Source of the DNA: an uncultured Paracoccaceae bacterium
GTDB taxonomy: Bacteria > Pseudomonadota > Alphaproteobacteria > Rhodobacterales > Rhodobacteraceae
Assembly: GCA_947503175.1 (NCBI GenBank)
Contig: CANNCO010000001.1
Location: forward strand, 744,001 to 808,000
Length of the DNA stretch: 64,000 nt
Direction of reading: 5' to 3'
Under the pieces are notes generated by a model. It was given only the letters and a program-made list of their open reading frames with translations. It made no database searches and was not told where the DNA came from. The first letter of the stretch is position 1; every line of letters starts with the position of its first letter. The position numbers and the translations under genes were made by a program. Of this stretch, positions 63,529-64,000 are shown in pieces.

Positions 63529-64000
63529 TTAGCCGGAGATCGAGGCCTCGTAGATACTGTCGATCGTCGCCGCGAGCGTCGCGTCGAACTCGGCGTCGCC
63601 CTGACCGGCTGAAAGCCCTTCGGTCAGGGCGCGTGAGAAACTGGCGATCACACCGCGGTTCCGGGCCAGTTTCGCGTTGGCGTCATCCCGCGAATATCCG
63701 CCCGACAGCGCGACGACCCGCATGACGCGGGGATGATCCACAAGCGAGGCATAGCGATTGGCCATATCCGGCAGCGTCAGTTTCAGCATCACCTTTGCGT
63801 CGCCCGACAGCCCGTCCAGATGCTGGGTGATCTGATCCACAAGGATGTCTTCGGCCTCGGCTTTGTCGGAAATGGAAATCGTCACTTCGGGCTCGATGAT
63901 CGGCACCAGCCCTTTGGCAAGGATCTGACGGCCGACCTCGAATTGCTGCGCGACGTTCGCGGCAATCCCGCTTTCCGAGGCCGCGTCGATGACCGACCGC
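63529..64000 (-). CDS. Class I fructose-bisphosphate aldolase, C-terminal part
   Basis: The frame enters from the right edge and gives 156 residues. VPIIEPEVTI is the conserved active-site strand, and LKLTLPDM holds the Schiff-base lysine; ALSGGYSRDDANAKLARN matches the phosphate-binding turn. Class I aldolase cleaves fructose 1,6-bisphosphate through a lysine imine. The start lies outside the window, so nothing can be said about its promoter. Confidence 0.88.
   Translation of the reverse strand, partial: RSVIDAASESGIAANVAQQFEVGRQILAKGLVPIIEPEVTISISDKAEAEDILVDQITQHLDGLSGDAKVMLKLTLPDMANRYASLVDHPRVMRVVALSGGYSRDDANAKLARNRGVIASFSRALTEGLSAGQGDAEFDATLAATIDSIYEASISG

Overview
The window looks like a chromosomal segment of a GC-rich alphaproteobacterium of the Rhodobacteraceae, most likely the marine Roseobacter group. 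This rests on a dddP-type DMSP lyase, a pyruvate dehydrogenase E1-beta with its own lipoyl domain, the block mltG / gene-transfer-agent (GTA) genes / cysE, and roseobacter-type gene neighbourhoods. There is no rRNA, CRISPR array, insertion sequence or integrase. One tRNA (Leu, anticodon TAG) is present. Most of the window is housekeeping sequence; the accessory interest is concentrated in a few places.

Layout. 1-7800: 5' part of an efflux adaptor (minus), then a TPR membrane protein, bamB and der (plus), a TspO-like membrane protein (minus), a fatty acid desaturase (plus), and a minus run of a stand-alone YqfO/NIF3-type domain and an ArsR regulator. 7800-11030: a YejA-type peptide-binding protein and serS (minus). 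11200-18050: a long plus block yajC-secD-secF-tauE-like-Mth938-like-ccmA-ccmB-ccmC-ccmD-ccmG, joining Sec export with cytochrome c maturation. 18490-31940: acnA (minus), DUF1223, an LpxL-like acyltransferase, a GST, a CYTH protein, an isolated FliG-like gene, two secreted proteins sharing a cysteine motif, purB, two small plus genes, bioY, an alpha/beta hydrolase-OsmC fusion and a membrane-anchored EEP-type phosphatase/nuclease. 31919-34980: dddP followed by a 2OG-Fe(II) oxygenase gene broken by one in-frame TAG, divergent from a heme-dependent oxidative N-demethylase-type gene. 34980-46010: tig, a pentapeptide-repeat membrane protein, tRNA-Leu, nnr, glnB-glnA, an alcohol dehydrogenase, and rpsF-rpsR-rplI. 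46000-53860: a cytochrome b561-YceI fusion, then fabD-fabG-acpP, an agmatinase-like gene, a HisA-like gene, fabF and mltG.

54000-58970 is the most unusual part. It is a collapsed GTA locus. A small GTA gene 1-like ORF is followed by one uninterrupted ORF whose first ~165 residues are the ATPase N-terminus of the GTA large terminase and whose remaining ~650 residues are the C-terminal half of the GTA baseplate/host-specificity protein gp15. After it come the usual GTA 3' flank genes: DUF2793, a small conserved protein, a DksA-type protein and cysE. Everything that should lie between terminase and gp15 (portal, protease, capsid, tail) is missing, and the junction sits on an Asp-Glu motif common to both parents. 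A TTGACA promoter overlapping a perfect palindrome remains upstream.

The window ends with pdhC, an 85-aa unknown, pdhB and pdhA (transcribed pdhA first), an FtsB/DivIC-like gene and the 3' part of a class I fructose-bisphosphate aldolase, all on the minus strand.
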